Shown: positions 23,485-31,371 of the stretch, one piece after another
Numbering within the stretch: the first letter of the stretch is position 1
Layout of the letters: the number at the start of each line of letters is the position of its first letter
Source of the DNA: Bacteroidales bacterium
Lineage (GTDB): Bacteria; Bacteroidota; Bacteroidia; Bacteroidales; WCHB1-69
Assembly: GCA_017443175.1 (NCBI GenBank)
Contig: JAFSOZ010000012.1
Span: forward strand, 1-38,920
Length of the DNA stretch: 38,920 nucleotides
Direction of reading: 5' to 3'
The notes under the pieces: generated by a model
Told to the model about the DNA's origin: nothing
What the model saw: the letters and a program-made list of their open reading frames with translations, nothing else
The model's database searches: none
Translations under genes and position numbers: made by a program

Positions 23485-24594
23485 ATGAAACGATTATTTA
23501 TCCTTATCGTTGCATGGTTGGCCGTGGGGACGCTGTCGGCGCAGAACCTGACGCGGTGCAAGTACTGGTTTGACCAGAACTACAGCGCCGCTCAGGAGGT
23601 AACGCTCGGCAATAGCACCCTGCAGTTCCAAATTGACGCCACCACGCTCAGCAAGGGAGTGCACTGCTTGAACCTGCACATCCAAGACGCGGCCGGCGTA
23701 TGGTCGTCACCCCGTTCGTTCCTCTTCCTGCACGTTCCTTCCATTGCATCAGCCCCTGCCATCTACAAATACTGGTTCGACGACAACACTGCGAATGCCC
23801 AAAACGTCACACTCACCAACGGCACCCTGATGCTGAACGCTTCCTCGCTGCCCGTCGGCATGCATACGCTCACGCTCCAATGCATGGTCGGCACGGACAT
23901 CCGCGTGGAGCAACACCTGTTCTATAAGATGCCAGTCCCTGCGCAGTGTACCTCCTTCACCTTCCACTACCGTATCGACGGCGGTGATTTCCAGACCGTT
24001 GACTTCAACTCGCAAGGAGGCGCTGTATCCATGAGCTTCGACATGCTTGAATTAGCGGATGGCACACACACCATCGACCACTACGTCACCAACTGTGCCA
24101 ACACCCCGATGACGGTGATGCAGACCGACACGTTCGTGCGCACGCATATCACCCAATATTTCACCCTGACGGTGCTATCCGCCGATGAGACAATGGGTTA
24201 TGCGACGGGCAGCGGCGTATGGCCGGACGACGATCCCGTGAGCATCGAAGCGGTGCCGCACCCCAACTACCACTTCACGAATTGGAACGACAATAGCACG
24301 GAGAACCCGCGCAACATCGTCCTTACCTCCGACACCACGTTCACGGCCTATTTCGCCTATAACGACGGTGTGGAGGACTATTCGATGGAGAACATCCTTG
24401 TCTATACCCGTCCCGGGACCATCATGGTGAGTGTCGAGATCCCGAAACCGATCTGGGTCTATGACATGCAAGGCCGTTTGGTCGCCCACCGTCCCGACGA
24501 CGGCTCGACCACCTGTGCCATCCCCGTCAGCAGCGGCACCTACGTAGTGAAGCTCGGCGACGGCTACCTCAAGAAGGTGGCAGTGAGGGAGTAA
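23485..24594 (+). CDS. Secreted protein with duplicated YWFD domain and T9SS sorting domain
   Basis: This 369-residue protein has a signal peptide (about 1-19). Two similar modules follow: KYWFDQNYSAAQEVTL...LSKGVHCLNLHIQDA (about 27-75) and KYWFDDNTANAQNVTL...LPVGMHTLTLQC (about 95-140), each with a YWFD core. Then comes an InlB B-repeat-like segment (GSGVWPDDDPVSIEAVPHPNYHFTNW, about 242-267). The end (VYDMQGRLVA...GTYVVKLGDGYLKKVAVRE) is a type IX secretion C-terminal sorting domain, so it should be exported to the cell surface. It is paired with the frameshifted beta-helix gene, and a terminator follows. Confidence 0.8.
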   Translation: MKRLFILIVAWLAVGTLSAQNLTRCKYWFDQNYSAAQEVTLGNSTLQFQIDATTLSKGVHCLNLHIQDAAGVWSSPRSFLFLHVPSIASAPAIYKYWFDDNTANAQNVTLTNGTLMLNASSLPVGMHTLTLQCMVGTDIRVEQHLFYKMPVPAQCTSFTFHYRIDGGDFQTVDFNSQGGAVSMSFDMLELADGTHTIDHYVTNCANTPMTVMQTDTFVRTHITQYFTLTVLSADETMGYATGSGVWPDDDPVSIEAVPHPNYHFTNWNDNSTENPRNIVLTSDTTFTAYFAYNDGVEDYSMENILVYTRPGTIMVSVEIPKPIWVYDMQGRLVAHRPDDGSTTCAIPVSSGTYVVKLGDGYLKKVAVRE

Positions 24595-24624
24595 TTCATA
24601 ATTCATAATGCATAATGCATAATT
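24595..24624. repeat. Short degenerate tandem repeat (CATAATT/CATAATG units)
   Basis: Four units of 7-9 bp lie between the stop codon and the terminator stem. Same class as the repeats at 6889, 15521 and 22124, with a different unit. Confidence 0.5.
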
Positions 24625-24654
24625 ACGGGGGCTCGGAAGGGCTCCCGTTTTTAG
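24625..24654 (+). terminator. Intrinsic terminator after the T9SS protein gene
   Basis: A 10-bp stem (24625-24634 with 24639-24648, two G-U pairs) with a GGAA loop is followed by five Ts. It shares the core GGGGGCTCGGAAGGG with the terminator at 22149, 2.5 kb away. Confidence 0.82.
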
Positions 24655-24661
24655 TTAGCAG

Positions 24662-25063
24662 TTACGCGCAGGCAGCACTTGGGTAGAGCTGAGCACAACG
24701 ATTGATGATGGCATTGGCCATGTCAAAGCCACCATCGCATGTCTTCTTGTTTTTCGTTCCGTCGTAGCCCATGTGCAAGTGCATGGTCTCATAACCGGAC
24801 GCCACATAATCCAAGAGTTTCTTGTCACGCTTTGCGACCGCCTCCTTGTACTTTTCAATCGACGGGCGACCTTTGCCTTTGCTGACATGAAACACCGCAT
24901 CAAGCGCAATCAGGCATCCCTTCCATAGGGTGTCACCTGCTATCCGAACATACTTCTTGTCTTTAAATAGATTCGTTTCAGGATCAAACTTAGACTTCTC
25001 AATGATTTCTTTTGCGTTGGCCACATAACGTCTGGCCTCTTCAATGGGATTACTTTGTTCCAT
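24662..25063 (-). CDS. DUF5618 family protein
   Basis: This 133-residue protein starts at the ATG at 25063. Longer in-frame starts up to 25120 lie upstream of the promoter box (25089-25096) and cannot be transcribed from it. The sequence (NPIEEARRYVANAKEII, KYVRIAGDTLWKGCLIALDAV, KLLDYVASGYETMHLHMGYDG) matches what I remember of DUF5618, a small all-helical Bacteroidetes family of unknown function that resembles HEPN-type four-helix proteins. No HEPN catalytic RxxxxxH motif is obvious. A single-gene unit. Confidence 0.75.
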   Translation of the reverse strand: MEQSNPIEEARRYVANAKEIIEKSKFDPETNLFKDKKYVRIAGDTLWKGCLIALDAVFHVSKGKGRPSIEKYKEAVAKRDKKLLDYVASGYETMHLHMGYDGTKNKKTCDGGFDMANAIINRCAQLYPSAACA

Positions 25064-25088
25064 AATTATTGAATTATTAATACAGCGG

Positions 25089-25096
25089 CAAAGATA
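25089..25096 (-). promoter_or_regulatory. -7 box of the DUF5618 gene (decides the start)
   Basis: TATCTTTG followed by CCGC on the minus strand lies 25 bp before the ATG at 25063 and inside any longer reading, so it fixes the short start. Confidence 0.65.
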
Positions 25097-25216
25097 ATAT
25101 TTTTTCAACACATAAATCATATCTTAAAAAATATTTTTATTTTCATTTTTTTACAATTAACAGTTAGTTTAAGACAACACAGAAAGAAGACAAAAATTCC
25201 GAATCCACAAAAATAT

Positions 25217-25224
25217 TATCTTTG
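25217..25224 (+). promoter_or_regulatory. -7 box of nspC
   Basis: TATCTTTG followed by CTGCC lies 47 bp before the ATG at 25272. The 5' leader contains another short degenerate repeat (about 25232-25268). Confidence 0.65.
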
Positions 25225-25271
25225 CTGCCTCCAATGGCTAACGGCTAATTCTTAATTCTGAATTCATCATT

Positions 25272-26423
25272 ATGAATTACGACACCCTCCCATCCCCCTG
25301 CTACATCCTCTCGGAAGAGGCTCTGTTAGCGAATTTGCAACTGCTGAATCTGGTGCAGCAGGAGGCCAATGTTTCCATCATTTGCGCGCTCAAGGGCATG
25401 TCATTCTGGCGCTCTTTTCCGCTCATCAAGAGCTATCTGGCCGGTGCCACCGCTTCATCACTCAATGAGGCCAGACTCATATCTGAGGAGATGTGCTGCG
25501 ATGCGCACACCTACACGCCCGTTTATCTGGAAAATGAGTTTCCACAACTGCTCATCTACAGCAGTCATTTGACATTCAACTCATTGAGCCAATGGGACAA
25601 GTACAAGGAGATGGCACTGAACAGTCCGAAAAAAGTGAGCTTCGGGCTGCGCGTGAATCCCGAGTATTCGGAAATCGAGACCGACCTATACAACCCTGCA
25701 CTGCCGGGCTCGCGCTTAGGCATTCTGGCCGAAGATATGCCAGAAAACCTGCCCGAAGGTATTGAGGGCCTGCACTTCCATGTGCTATGCGAAAACGACA
25801 GCTATGCGCTGGAACACTGCTTAGAGGCTTTTGAACAACGCTTCGCAAAATATATCCGCCAATGCAAGTGGGTGAACTTCGGCGGAGGACACCACATTAC
25901 GCGTGCGGACTACAACATCCCGCACCTCATCCAGCTACTGAAAGATTTCAGGAGCCGCTATTCGAATCTGGAGGAAGTCATCTTGGAACCGGGCGAGGCC
26001 GTGGGCTGGCAAACCGGCGTGCTCACCTCAACGGTGGAAGACATTGTAGTAAACAAGGGCATCAAAATCGCGATGCTCAATGTCTCTTTTGCGTGCCACA
26101 TGCCCGACTGTCTGGAGATGCCCTACAAGCCCACCGTGCTCGGGGCGCATGAGCCTACCGAAAAGGACAAGCATATATATCGCCTCGGCGGATGCTCCTG
26201 CCTGGCCGGCGACTACATCGGCATGGGCGATTTCGCCTTTGACGAGCCGCTGGAAGTCGGCGACCGCATCGTATTTGACGACATGATCCATTACACTATG
26301 GTGAAAACCACTTTCTTCAACGGCGTAGCGCACCCTTCCATTGGCATGATCCATAAAGATGGAGAGTTTGAATTGCTCTCCGAGCCTGGTGACTACGCAT
26401 CGTACAAAGCCAAATTAGGATAA
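25272..26423 (+). CDS. nspC: Carboxynorspermidine/carboxyspermidine decarboxylase
   Basis: This 383-residue PLP enzyme of the alanine-racemase/ornithine decarboxylase fold removes the carboxyl group from carboxy(nor)spermidine, giving norspermidine or spermidine. The cofactor lysine is in ICALKGMSFW (Lys41), and the active-site loop includes GGCSCLAGD (Cys308, Cys310, Asp314). PGEAVGW (240-246) and NFGGGHHIT (202-210) are phosphate-loop-type motifs. The partner dehydrogenase is encoded at 36664, not next door. The stop overlaps the start of the following gene by one base (TAATG), so translation is coupled. Confidence 0.93.
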   Translation: MNYDTLPSPCYILSEEALLANLQLLNLVQQEANVSIICALKGMSFWRSFPLIKSYLAGATASSLNEARLISEEMCCDAHTYTPVYLENEFPQLLIYSSHLTFNSLSQWDKYKEMALNSPKKVSFGLRVNPEYSEIETDLYNPALPGSRLGILAEDMPENLPEGIEGLHFHVLCENDSYALEHCLEAFEQRFAKYIRQCKWVNFGGGHHITRADYNIPHLIQLLKDFRSRYSNLEEVILEPGEAVGWQTGVLTSTVEDIVVNKGIKIAMLNVSFACHMPDCLEMPYKPTVLGAHEPTEKDKHIYRLGGCSCLAGDYIGMGDFAFDEPLEVGDRIVFDDMIHYTMVKTTFFNGVAHPSIGMIHKDGEFELLSEPGDYASYKAKLG

Positions 26424-26836
26424 TGGAATACACATTCAGACAACGGGAAAATGATGGACGCACGGAGGTTTTCGACCCCATCCGGAAAAAATGGGTTGTG
26501 TTGACACCCGAAGAACGGGTGCGGCAACAGCTCGTCCTGTTTCTGCTGAATGTGAAAAAAATCCCCGCATCACACATTTCCGTAGAGCGGTCCATCACTG
26601 TGAACGGGCTCACCAGACGTTACGATTTGGTGGTTTTCGCTCCGGAGGGTAACCCTTGGATGGTGGTGGAATGCAAGGCTCCGGAGGTGGAAATCACGCA
26701 GGCGGTGGTGGAACAGGCAGGTCGATACAACAAAACGTTGCGCGCTCCCATTCTTGGCGTAACCAATGGAAGCGCGCATTTTTTCTTCACCATAGATTTT
26801 GAGACGGAAAAGATCCGACCGCTTACAGATTTTTAG
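26423..26836 (+). CDS. HsdR_N-like (type I restriction R N-terminal) domain protein
   Basis: This 137-residue protein is a single domain like the N-terminal nuclease domain of type I restriction R subunits (PF13588-type): YDLVVFAPEGNPWMVVECKAPEVEITQAVVEQAGRYN. The PD-(D/E)xK residues Asp (YDLV) and ECK are present, so it may be a nuclease. No methylase, specificity or motor gene is nearby. Such orphans are common in Bacteroidetes and their role is unknown. It is coupled to nspC by TAATG. Its stop overlaps the stop of dnaJ on the other strand (26833-26836). Confidence 0.85.
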   Translation: MEYTFRQRENDGRTEVFDPIRKKWVVLTPEERVRQQLVLFLLNVKKIPASHISVERSITVNGLTRRYDLVVFAPEGNPWMVVECKAPEVEITQAVVEQAGRYNKTLRAPILGVTNGSAHFFFTIDFETEKIRPLTDF

Positions 26837-28014
26837 TCTCTGAAAAACTGCCTCACGCGGTTAAAGACACTTCGTTCGTTCTTGCCGGGCTTGGGCACGA
26901 AGTTCTCGTGCGTGCTTAGCTTCTCCAGCATTTCCTTTTCCTCGCGCGTCAGACTCTTCGGCGTCCATACATTCACGTTAACAATCAGATCGCCCACATT
27001 GCGCGAATTGAGTTCAGGAAGACCCTTGCCTTGGAGGCGAAGGACCTGTCCGCCCTGCGTGCCCGCCGCGATTTTGATTTTGGCTTTGCCGTTCAGGGTG
27101 GGAATTTCTACTGTAGATCCGAGTGCGGCCTGTGGGAAAGTGATGTAGTAGTTGAGATACAGATTGTTGCCATCGCGCTCGAACACGTCGTGGTCGGCCA
27201 CCTCGATAGCCACTAAGAGGTCACCGTTTATGCCGCCGTTGGCAGCCGCGTGACCTTTACCACGCACCGTGAGTTGCATGCCGTTGTCCACGCCAGCAGG
27301 GATGGTGAGTTGGATGACCTCTTCGCCCTGAACGATACCATTGCCGTGGCAGTGCGGACAAGGATTCTTGATGATCTCTCCGGAGCCATTGCACTGCGGA
27401 CACACGGAAGCTTGCTGGATGATGCCGAACATGCTGCGTTGTTGGCGAACCACCTGCCCACGGCCCTTGCATGTGGGACACGTTTCCTTGCTGTGCTCGT
27501 CTTTGGCACCAGTGCCATGACAGTGCTCACAAGCAACGTATTTGTTGATCTTTACCTTTTTCTCTGTGGGTTTGGCCACCTCCTCCAGAGTGAGTTTCAC
27601 CTTGATGCGGATATTGCCGCCCTTGCGCACGCGCTTGCCACCGCCCATTCCGCCACCGCCACCGAACAGGTCGCCAAAGCTGAACCCGCCGCCAGCTGCT
27701 CCGCCGAACACATCGGCAAAATGCGAGAATATGTCGCTGATGTCAAAACCTGAGAAATCGGACGCTGCACCGCCCATGCCCGCATGACCGAACTGGTCGT
27801 AACGCGACTTCTTGTCCGGATTGCTCAGCACATCGTATGCTTCGGCTGCCTCTTTGAACTTCTCCTCGGCATCCTTTTTTTCCTGTTCAGTACCGTTCAC
27901 CCAGCGGTCGGGATGGTACTGCATGGCACACTTGCGGTATGCTTTCTTTATGTCTTCTGCTGACGCGTTCTTGTCAACGCCCAGCACTTCGTAATAATCT
28001 CGTTTTTCTGCCAT
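26833..28014 (-). CDS. dnaJ: Chaperone DnaJ
   Basis: This 393-residue Hsp40 has a J domain with HPD (34-36), a Gly/Phe-rich linker (about 75-130) and a zinc domain with four CxxCxGxG motifs (CEHCHGTG, CPTCKGRG, CPQCNGSG, CPHCHGNG). A substrate-binding C-terminal region follows. It activates the DnaK ATPase and delivers unfolded proteins. The J domain carries the short insert after HPD (RWVNGTEQEKKDAEE) common in Bacteroidetes. It is downstream of grpE in a two-gene unit, separated by a perfect palindrome. dnaK is not in the window. Confidence 0.97.
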   Translation of the reverse strand: MAEKRDYYEVLGVDKNASAEDIKKAYRKCAMQYHPDRWVNGTEQEKKDAEEKFKEAAEAYDVLSNPDKKSRYDQFGHAGMGGAASDFSGFDISDIFSHFADVFGGAAGGGFSFGDLFGGGGGMGGGKRVRKGGNIRIKVKLTLEEVAKPTEKKVKINKYVACEHCHGTGAKDEHSKETCPTCKGRGQVVRQQRSMFGIIQQASVCPQCNGSGEIIKNPCPHCHGNGIVQGEEVIQLTIPAGVDNGMQLTVRGKGHAAANGGINGDLLVAIEVADHDVFERDGNNLYLNYYITFPQAALGSTVEIPTLNGKAKIKIAAGTQGGQVLRLQGKGLPELNSRNVGDLIVNVNVWTPKSLTREEKEMLEKLSTHENFVPKPGKNERSVFNRVRQFFRD

Positions 28015-28043
28015 AATTGGAAATTATTCTGTTATGGTGGTGA

Positions 28044-28063
28044 AGACGCAAAATTTTGCGTCT
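28044..28063. repeat. REP-like perfect palindrome between grpE and dnaJ
   Basis: AGACGCAAAATTTTGCGTCT is a perfect 20-bp palindrome. The right flank CTAC (28064-28068 region) extends it toward GTAGAGACGC/GCGTCTCTAC, and the left flank is decayed (GTGA). Palindromes of that GTAGAGACGC type are dispersed in many Bacteroidetes and cyanobacterial genomes (from memory). In the mRNA it forms a hairpin that could affect the grpE:dnaJ ratio. It is not followed by a T-run. Confidence 0.6.
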
Positions 28064-28073
28064 CTACTTGATG

Positions 28074-28697
28074 TTATTGGCCGACAACTACCTTTGAATA
28101 ACGGATAACCTTGTCTTTGATCTTGTAACCCTTCTCGGTTACATCGATGACCTTGCCTTTGTCCTCATCCTTTTCGGTGGGAAAATGAGTGACCGCCTCG
28201 TGAAAATCGGTGTTAAATTCTTCACCTTTGGCAGGAATCTCTTCTACATCAAAACGCTTCAGCAATTGCAGCATCTTGTTGTAAATCAAATTAAAACCCT
28301 CCTTTATGGCATTGACATCTTCCACTTTTTCGTTGGCGGCAATGGCTCTTTCGAAATCATCTATGATGGGTAAAAGATTCACGAAAACCTTCTCGGATGC
28401 AGTGGAAAACAAATCCAGTTTCTCCTTGCCCACCCTTTTTTTATAATTGTCAAATTCGGAATAGAGACGCAGGAAACGGTCGTTCAACTCGGCTTTTTCT
28501 TCCTTTAATTTTGCTATCTGCTCCTCCAGATTGTTGATCTTTTCCTTCTCCTTGTTGTTCTTTCTGGAAAACATTCCGCCTTTCTTCGGAGTGTCAGTTT
28601 TCTCCGACAAATTGTCAGTTTGAGAATCTTTTTCTTCCAAAACCTCATTGTTTTCAACGGGTTCTTGCTGTTGGTTTACATTCTCTTCTTTTTCCAT
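28074..28697 (-). CDS. grpE: Nucleotide exchange factor GrpE
   Basis: This 207-residue protein has an acidic, Gln/Glu-rich N-terminus (1-50), a long coiled coil (about 50-105, NLEEQIAKLKEEKAELNDRFLRLYSEFDNYKKRV) and the C-terminal beta domain (KGEEFNTDFHEAV, GKVIDVTEKGYKIKDKVIRYSKVVVGQ). GrpE releases ADP from DnaK. First gene of the grpE-dnaJ unit. No heat-shock element (CIRCE-type dyad) was seen upstream. The 28698-28820 region holds only a GCGGTT/AACCGC hairpin (28740-28763) and A/T-rich DNA. Confidence 0.95.
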   Translation of the reverse strand: MEKEENVNQQQEPVENNEVLEEKDSQTDNLSEKTDTPKKGGMFSRKNNKEKEKINNLEEQIAKLKEEKAELNDRFLRLYSEFDNYKKRVGKEKLDLFSTASEKVFVNLLPIIDDFERAIAANEKVEDVNAIKEGFNLIYNKMLQLLKRFDVEEIPAKGEEFNTDFHEAVTHFPTEKDEDKGKVIDVTEKGYKIKDKVIRYSKVVVGQ

Positions 28698-28820
28698 AAT
28701 ATGTTTATTTTTAATTATTTATCATTCCATACTCATACAGCGGTTCTGTTTTCACATAACCGCGGGCGTAGTGTTAAGCAAATAATTTGCCAAAAATGAT
28801 GATGTGGTGAATATATTTTA

Positions 28821-28828
28821 TAGTTTTG
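28821..28828 (+). promoter_or_regulatory. -7 box of the T9SS beta-helix gene
   Basis: TAGTTTTG followed by CAG fits TAnnTTTG and lies 37 bp before the ATG at 28866. Confidence 0.55.
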
Positions 28829-28865
28829 CAGTGTCAAAATACGCATCATCAAAAAACAGATAAAT

Positions 28866-30608
28866 ATGAAAAGATTTTTTAGCTTGTTAGTCGCAACTAT
28901 CGTTTCCATTACTGCTTTCGGACAATGGGTAAGTCCGGGCAACGGCACGAATTATAACTTGTCCTCTTTATGCATAGCTGCATACGGTGCGGTCAGCATG
29001 TCGCAAAGCGGACATTATCAAATTCATCAGGACATCACCATTTCCGCCAACGATATCTTATATTTGGAGAGCGGTGCTACAGATATTCAAATTGATAATG
29101 GTGTTACCATAACCATCAACGGTGCAATCATGACCGAAAACCGCGTCAACAGTCTGCATATCACCGGCGATTCCACGGGAACATCCTTTTTCATGCTATG
29201 CTTGGGGAATGCCGCCACGGCCAATTTATCCAATGTTGTCTTCCAATACGGACAAAAAATCCAATTGTTAAATTCCGGCCAGGTCGTGTTTGACAATTGT
29301 GTTTTTACCAATTTCAGTGATGCGGTCATCAACTATATGAACTGCAACCCGACCATACAGAATTGCTATTTCCACGACAACCAAAAAGCGGCTGTCACCT
29401 CTGCAGTTAACACGACAGGTTCGCCGAAAATACTCAGCAATCATTTCTATAACAACGACCTGAGCAATGCCAATGTGCCGCAAATCAACATAGGGCCTGG
29501 AGACCAGGACACTATCATCATTATGGGTAATTATATTGAAGGCGTGGCACAAAACATGTCGGGCGGCATCGGCATCATGAACATGGGAAGCAGCAATACC
29601 ATACTATTAGTGAAAGATAATGTGATTGAAAACAACCGATATGGTTACACGCAAAACGGCACAAACATATATGCGATCATAGAAGACAACATCATCCGGA
29701 ACAACAATTTGGAAACCAACCCCAACAATGGCGGCAGCGGAATCAGCATCTATGGTTCCACCACCACTTGCGGGGCCAAACTTCGCCGCAACCTCATCCA
29801 TGGCAATTTGTGGGGCATTACTGCCATTTACAACCACAATATTGATATGGGCACCGCTGAAGATCCTGGTGGAAATGTACTTTACGACAACGGCAACAAC
29901 AATGTGGAGTATGAGCTTTACAACAATTCCAGCTGCAACATGAGTGCCGTTGGCAACTATTGGGGTGATAATGATGCCTCTCATGCGGAAGATGTAATTT
30001 ATCATCAAAACGACAATAGCAGCTACGGACTCGTGACGTATAATCCGGTCATGGAACTGTATCCCGATATGCTGGATTTCAAGATTCTAGTGAGCAATAA
30101 CCCACAAATCACGAACTTTTATGATGAGGATATTGTCTTTTCTTTTTCCGAGTATGGAGACACTTTGTTTTACTTCTTTGGTTGTGCTGTCCCTGACTTA
30201 TCTTCTATCGTGCCCACTGTCACCATTCCTTTTGGGGTCTCTTGTTCGCCAAACCCTGAAGAAATTGTGAACTTGTACAACGCTGTAACCTATACACTGA
30301 CTACGCCCCACGGTACTTCCAAAGATTGGGTTGTTGTGGCTTATATTGGCGGCGGCGTTGATGAACACAACGATATTTCGGTTTCTATTGTTCAGAATCC
30401 CATCATAAACAACATCATACACCTCCGCAATGAGAGTGGCAAATCCATTTCCGTGGAGGTCCATTCCATCACTGGACAACTGGTATATCAAGCCGAAAGC
30501 GCCGAAGGGTCTTTCTCTGTCAGCACTTCCGATTGGGAAAAAGGTATTTATCTTGTAACGGTGTCACAAGACGGAAAAAGAAAGATTTTCAAGGTGGTGA
30601 ATTTGTAA
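28866..30608 (+). CDS. Secreted right-handed beta-helix protein with T9SS sorting domain
   Basis: This 580-residue protein has a signal peptide (about 1-19, ending AFGQ). A long Asn-rich stretch (about 60-390) contains recurring short strands with NN/DN turns (NCVFTNFSDAVINYMNCNPTIQNCYFHDN, ENNRYGYTQNGTNIYAIIEDNIIRNN), typical of parallel beta-helix repeats as in pectate-lyase-like proteins. The last 75 residues (NPIINNIIHLRNESGKSISVEVHSITGQLVYQ...KGIYLVTVSQDGKRKIFKVVNL) are a type A T9SS sorting domain. It is probably a cell-surface or secreted protein; no catalytic motif is clear, so lyase activity is not claimed. Confidence 0.85.
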   Translation: MKRFFSLLVATIVSITAFGQWVSPGNGTNYNLSSLCIAAYGAVSMSQSGHYQIHQDITISANDILYLESGATDIQIDNGVTITINGAIMTENRVNSLHITGDSTGTSFFMLCLGNAATANLSNVVFQYGQKIQLLNSGQVVFDNCVFTNFSDAVINYMNCNPTIQNCYFHDNQKAAVTSAVNTTGSPKILSNHFYNNDLSNANVPQINIGPGDQDTIIIMGNYIEGVAQNMSGGIGIMNMGSSNTILLVKDNVIENNRYGYTQNGTNIYAIIEDNIIRNNNLETNPNNGGSGISIYGSTTTCGAKLRRNLIHGNLWGITAIYNHNIDMGTAEDPGGNVLYDNGNNNVEYELYNNSSCNMSAVGNYWGDNDASHAEDVIYHQNDNSSYGLVTYNPVMELYPDMLDFKILVSNNPQITNFYDEDIVFSFSEYGDTLFYFFGCAVPDLSSIVPTVTIPFGVSCSPNPEEIVNLYNAVTYTLTTPHGTSKDWVVVAYIGGGVDEHNDISVSIVQNPIINNIIHLRNESGKSISVEVHSITGQLVYQAESAEGSFSVSTSDWEKGIYLVTVSQDGKRKIFKVVNL

Positions 30609-30614
30609 GACCGC

Positions 30615-31343
30615 CTACTCCCCTTTCAGAATATCGGCGATGTGGATGATTTCGACATCCACACCGTGGGCTACTTTGTAAGCATCTAAGTGCTGGAGGC
30701 AACGAATATCCGTGGAGGTAATGTATTCGACACCCATGTTGATGATTTTGCTGACAATCTCGCCCATCAGGCTTTCGGCGGCAGCCGGGTTCACCTTGGA
30801 GAAACGGCCGTTTGCGCCGCAGCAACCATGGATATCGTCATCCATCAACAGTTCCAGCCCGCGCGTATTGCGCAAGAGCGTTTCCGGCGCATCGTTGGCA
30901 GGATAGACATTGCGCGCCGAACATGACTTGAAATAGAATACTTTGTGCCCGAAATAGTTGTTCAAGCACTCAATATGCTTCACGTTCACGATATAATCGC
31001 ACAACTCGTGTACGTTTTGAATGAAAGTAGCCAGCTTGGTGGGTGTATAGGCGTTCTTGAGCAAATGCTTGTATTGCGTCTTCATGAAGCCGGCACAGGT
31101 GCTGTCAGGAATAATGAACGGCAGTTTCTCGTCGTAGCAATCCAGCACGTTGATGGCCAAATCCTTTGCATAGACAATCTCGCCTTCCAGATAGAAGCGA
31201 CATCCGCAGCAGGTCTGCTCTTCAAAATACTGACAGCGGTCGCCGATACGTTCCAAAACCGACATCGCACTATACGCCGTGCCAGATTGGAACATGTCCA
31301 TCTGGCAGGGAATATAGAGATTGACGATTTTACTATCGGCCAT
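30615..31343 (-). CDS. (Fe-S)-binding CCG-domain protein, LutA/YkgE-like
   Basis: This 242-residue protein has two cysteine-rich CCG domains: IPCQMD...CCGCRFYLEG (about 11-52) and KSCSARN...GCCGANGRFS (about 138-185). Such domains bind an Fe-S cluster in heterodisulfide reductase subunit B and in LutA of lactate oxidation. The usual partners LutB and LutC are not next to it. Instead it lies 28 bp after nrdJ on the same strand, so co-transcription is likely. The stop is only 6 bp from the stop of the convergent beta-helix gene. Confidence 0.85.
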   Translation of the reverse strand: MADSKIVNLYIPCQMDMFQSGTAYSAMSVLERIGDRCQYFEEQTCCGCRFYLEGEIVYAKDLAINVLDCYDEKLPFIIPDSTCAGFMKTQYKHLLKNAYTPTKLATFIQNVHELCDYIVNVKHIECLNNYFGHKVFYFKSCSARNVYPANDAPETLLRNTRGLELLMDDDIHGCCGANGRFSKVNPAAAESLMGEIVSKIINMGVEYITSTDIRCLQHLDAYKVAHGVDVEIIHIADILKGE

Positions 31344-31371
31344 ATATATTGAAATAGGTTAAGGATTCATT

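Noticed and set aside
28740-28763. GCGGTT/AACCGC hairpin near grpE, similar in part to the CAGCGGTAACC repeats
   Set aside because: Only six bases are shared with the repeat core and the spacing differs; treated as chance.
30594-30622. Possible GGTGGT/ACCGCC hairpin at the convergent ends of the beta-helix and LutA-like genes
   Set aside because: Short, contains a G-U pair and has no T-run; too weak to call a terminator.
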